A stretch of 64,000 bases of DNA, from contig NZ_FOIS01000004.1 of NCBI RefSeq assembly GCF_900110455.1, positions 434,001 to 498,000 on the forward strand, given 5' to 3'. Shown piece after piece: positions 62,304-64,000 of the stretch. Position 1 is the stretch's first letter. Each line of letters opens with the position of its first letter. The DNA comes from Natrinema salifodinae (GTDB lineage: Archaea; Halobacteriota; Halobacteria; Halobacteriales; Natrialbaceae). The notes under the pieces are model-generated. The model worked only from the letters and a program-made list of their open reading frames with translations. It searched no databases and was not told the origin of the DNA. A program made the translations under genes and the position numbers.

Positions 62304-63224
62304 TCAGCGCAGGTCGCGTCCGCGTTCCCACGTCCTGATCAGCGCCGTGAGCGTTCGAACCGTCGGCACATCGAGGCCCGTCTCGGCCGCGCGATCCACG
62401 ACATAGCCGTGGATCGCATCGATTTCGGTCCGCCGGTCGGCCAGCAGGTCCTGCGCCATCGAGGACGTGTTCGCGGCCGTCGCCGCGGCGACGGCTTCCA
62501 TCGCGGCGAGTGCCGCGCGGTCCGAGAGGGAGACGCCGCACTCCCGAGCGACGCGTGCCGTCTCCCGAGTCGCCGTCCGCGCCAGTTCGTTCGCCGGCGC
62601 CTCGAGGACCGCCCCGTTCTCGGTCTCGGTCAGGGCCGTCACGGCGTTGATCCCGGCGTTGACCGCGATCTTCTCCCACAACCGGCGGGGCATATCCTCG
62701 GCGACCGTCGTCTCGATCCCGGCGGCCGCAAACGCCTGGCCGACTCGCTCGGCGATCGTCGACGGACCGCCGTCGCGAGCGCCCAGAACGACCTCGCCGA
62801 GACCCGTACATTCGACGACGCCTGGTTCCCGGAGCAGCGCACCGTAGGTCGCCGTCCCCGCGAGCACCGGCGCGTCGACGCGGGCCGCGAGCGTCGCCTC
62901 GTTGCCCATGCCGTTTTGCAAGGAGAGTACGGCGTCGAACGACCCCGTCGAGAGCGCGGCGGCGGCCGCAGCGGTGTCGAACGACTTGACCGTCACGACG
63001 GCCAGGTCGGCGTTCAGTTCGGTCCCGTCGGTCGTCACGGATGGGGACGAGTGGACGGGGAACTCGTCGGCGACGCCCTCGCCCGCACCCACGATTTGCA
63101 ACCCCGATTCGCTGACGGCGCGGGCCTGGTCCGCGCGGGCGACGAGGGTAACGTCGTGCTCGCGCGCCAATAGGCCGCCGACGAGGCTGCCCAGGCTACC
63201 GGCGCCGAAAACGACAGCGTTCAT
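62304..63224 (-). CDS. panE: 2-dehydropantoate 2-reductase (ketopantoate reductase)
   Basis: A 306-residue NADPH enzyme that reduces ketopantoate to pantoate in coenzyme A synthesis. The Rossmann motif is VFGAGSLGSLVGGLLA near the N-terminus, with LQNGMGNEATLA and the catalytic Lys in RRLWEKIAVNAGINAVTAL. The frame is open further up, but the ATG at 63224 begins at the Rossmann strand as usual. In many haloarchaea pantoate synthesis uses this enzyme, so an anabolic role is likely. Confidence 0.93.
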   Translation of the reverse strand: MNAVVFGAGSLGSLVGGLLAREHDVTLVARADQARAVSESGLQIVGAGEGVADEFPVHSSPSVTTDGTELNADLAVVTVKSFDTAAAAAALSTGSFDAVLSLQNGMGNEATLAARVDAPVLAGTATYGALLREPGVVECTGLGEVVLGARDGGPSTIAERVGQAFAAAGIETTVAEDMPRRLWEKIAVNAGINAVTALTETENGAVLEAPANELARTATRETARVARECGVSLSDRAALAAMEAVAAATAANTSSMAQDLLADRRTEIDAIHGYVVDRAAETGLDVPTVRTLTALIRTWERGRDLR

Positions 63225-63312
63225 GGCACGAGGTGGACCGAGCGCAGTAAAAACGGTTGTCGTCGGGGGCCGCGCTCGGCGCCGACCGCCGTCCGAGCGC
63301 CGGGCGCGGTTA

Positions 63313-63606
63313 TCAGTCCTCGGTCCAGTAGTACAGGTCCTCGCGGTCGGCACCGCAGGATGGACACTCGTCGGGGACGTCGCGATCGAGCCGGCCCAAC
63401 TCGCCACACTCCCAGCAGCGCCACATGAGTTCGGCTTCACCGAACTTCTGACCCGACCGGACGTGTTCGACGCTCAGGCCTTCGATGCCGTCGCGGAGCG
63501 TGATGTACAGTCCGTTTTCGTCGATCCCGCGAATCCGTCCGATTTCGGTGCCATCCTCGGTGTAGACCGTCATCCCGAACGCGAGCCGTGACTGTTCCTC
63601 GGCCAT
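63313..63606 (-). CDS. Rubredoxin-like zinc/iron protein (DUF7130-like)
   Basis: A 97-residue protein. The N-terminal 55 residues form a small beta-barrel like the PRC-barrel (GMTVYTEDGTEIGRIRGID); the C-terminal part is a rubredoxin-like knuckle with CWEC and CPSC. I recall it as DUF7130. It resembles its neighbour at 63708 closely and both lie on the minus strand in tandem. The start at MAEEQSRLAFG was chosen over an upstream GTG-type extension. Confidence 0.85.
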   Translation of the reverse strand: MAEEQSRLAFGMTVYTEDGTEIGRIRGIDENGLYITLRDGIEGLSVEHVRSGQKFGEAELMWRCWECGELGRLDRDVPDECPSCGADREDLYYWTED

Positions 63607-63707
63607 GTGAATCACCAACGAGAAACTACGCCGCGAGCGGTGATAAACCCCAATGTGCTATATAAAATTGGGCTGACTATCGCTACGGACCGCACGCCTG
63701 GCGCCGC

Positions 63708-64000
63708 TCAGTCCTCGGTCCAGTACATCAGGTCCTCGCGTTCGGTGCCGCAGTTCGGACACTCGTCGGGGAGGCCGTCCTCGATGTCTCCCATCTCGCC
63801 ACACTCCATGCAGCGCCACATCAGGTGGGCCTCGCCGAACTCGTGGCCCGAGCGGGCGTGCTCGACGCTCATCGCCTCGGCGCCCTCGCGGGTGGTGACG
63901 AAGAAGCCGCTCTGCTCGAAGCCACGAATCTTTCCGAGTGCGTTTCCGTCCTCGTCGTAGACCGTCTGCCCGAAGTTGAGGTCCTCGACCGCATCGACGG
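63708..64000 (-). CDS. Rubredoxin-like protein, tandem paralogue (partial, cut by right edge)
   Basis: The last 96 residues of a close paralogue of the protein at 63313. VYDEDGNALGKIRGFEQSGF, ARSGHEFGEAHLMWRC and the knuckle CMEC/CPNC followed by LMYWTED match the neighbour segment by segment. The start lies beyond the window. The tandem arrangement implies duplication, and the differences near the barrel suggest different partners. Confidence 0.88.
   Translation of the reverse strand, partial: VDAVEDLNFGQTVYDEDGNALGKIRGFEQSGFFVTTREGAEAMSVEHARSGHEFGEAHLMWRCMECGEMGDIEDGLPDECPNCGTEREDLMYWTED

Overview
The window looks like ordinary chromosome of a halophilic archaeon (class Halobacteria). It is GC-rich, almost every predicted protein is strongly acidic, many genes look leaderless with a TATA box about 25-30 bases before the start codon, and several families are archaeal or haloarchaeal (RadA, NMD3, Taw2, TrmB regulator, PspAB, many small proteins of unknown function). 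The species cannot be fixed from this sequence alone.

Left part (1-21 kb). A siderophore ABC importer (ATPase cut by the left edge, then a FecCD permease) starts behind an iron-box palindrome. It is followed by a cupin, a cold-shock protein, an Lrp/AsnC regulator and a DabB-DabA inorganic-carbon transporter pair with a beta-carbonic anhydrase beside it. Then come an MDR oxidoreductase, a GAF-PAS histidine kinase and a SufU-like scaffold. From 20.9 kb down to 11.8 kb runs a six-gene operon on the minus strand in exactly the order rhbA-B-C-D-E-F of rhizobactin biosynthesis. It predicts 1,3-diaminopropane synthesis, N-hydroxylation, acetylation and two condensations with citrate, giving a schizokinen-type siderophore. 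Two more iron boxes lie in front of it. Importer and biosynthesis operon therefore probably form one iron-starvation regulon.

Middle (21-43 kb). These are mainly housekeeping and small conserved genes: radA, a cytoplasmic beta-propeller, pspAB-htpX (membrane stress), a Tat-exported propeller with a PGF-like C-terminus, nmd3-taw2, a 27-residue membrane microprotein, an HTH regulator and an XPD-like iron-sulfur helicase. An unusual tRNA-like gene with its own promoter follows. Then come several zinc-ribbon or DUF proteins, a PHP phosphoesterase, a ferredoxin, a TrmB-type regulator, an MFS carrier and a sodium:solute symporter.

Right part (43-64 kb). A tetrapyrrole region holds hemB, hemL, hemC, a uroporphyrinogen-III methyltransferase and hemD. 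Between them sit an ammonium transporter fused to a complete PII domain and a truncated haemoglobin. At 52.3-56.9 kb a less GC-rich accessory block encodes a Tat-signal protein, a translationally coupled 797-residue partner with an amidotransferase-like domain and Asp-Pro-Trp repeats, and a lipoprotein beta-propeller. This block is the best candidate in the window for something not yet described. The window ends with a RecJ-like DHH enzyme, a PHP protein, a gene-poor 1.5 kb stretch, a NifU-domain protein, ketopantoate reductase and two tandem rubredoxin-like proteins, the last cut by the right edge.
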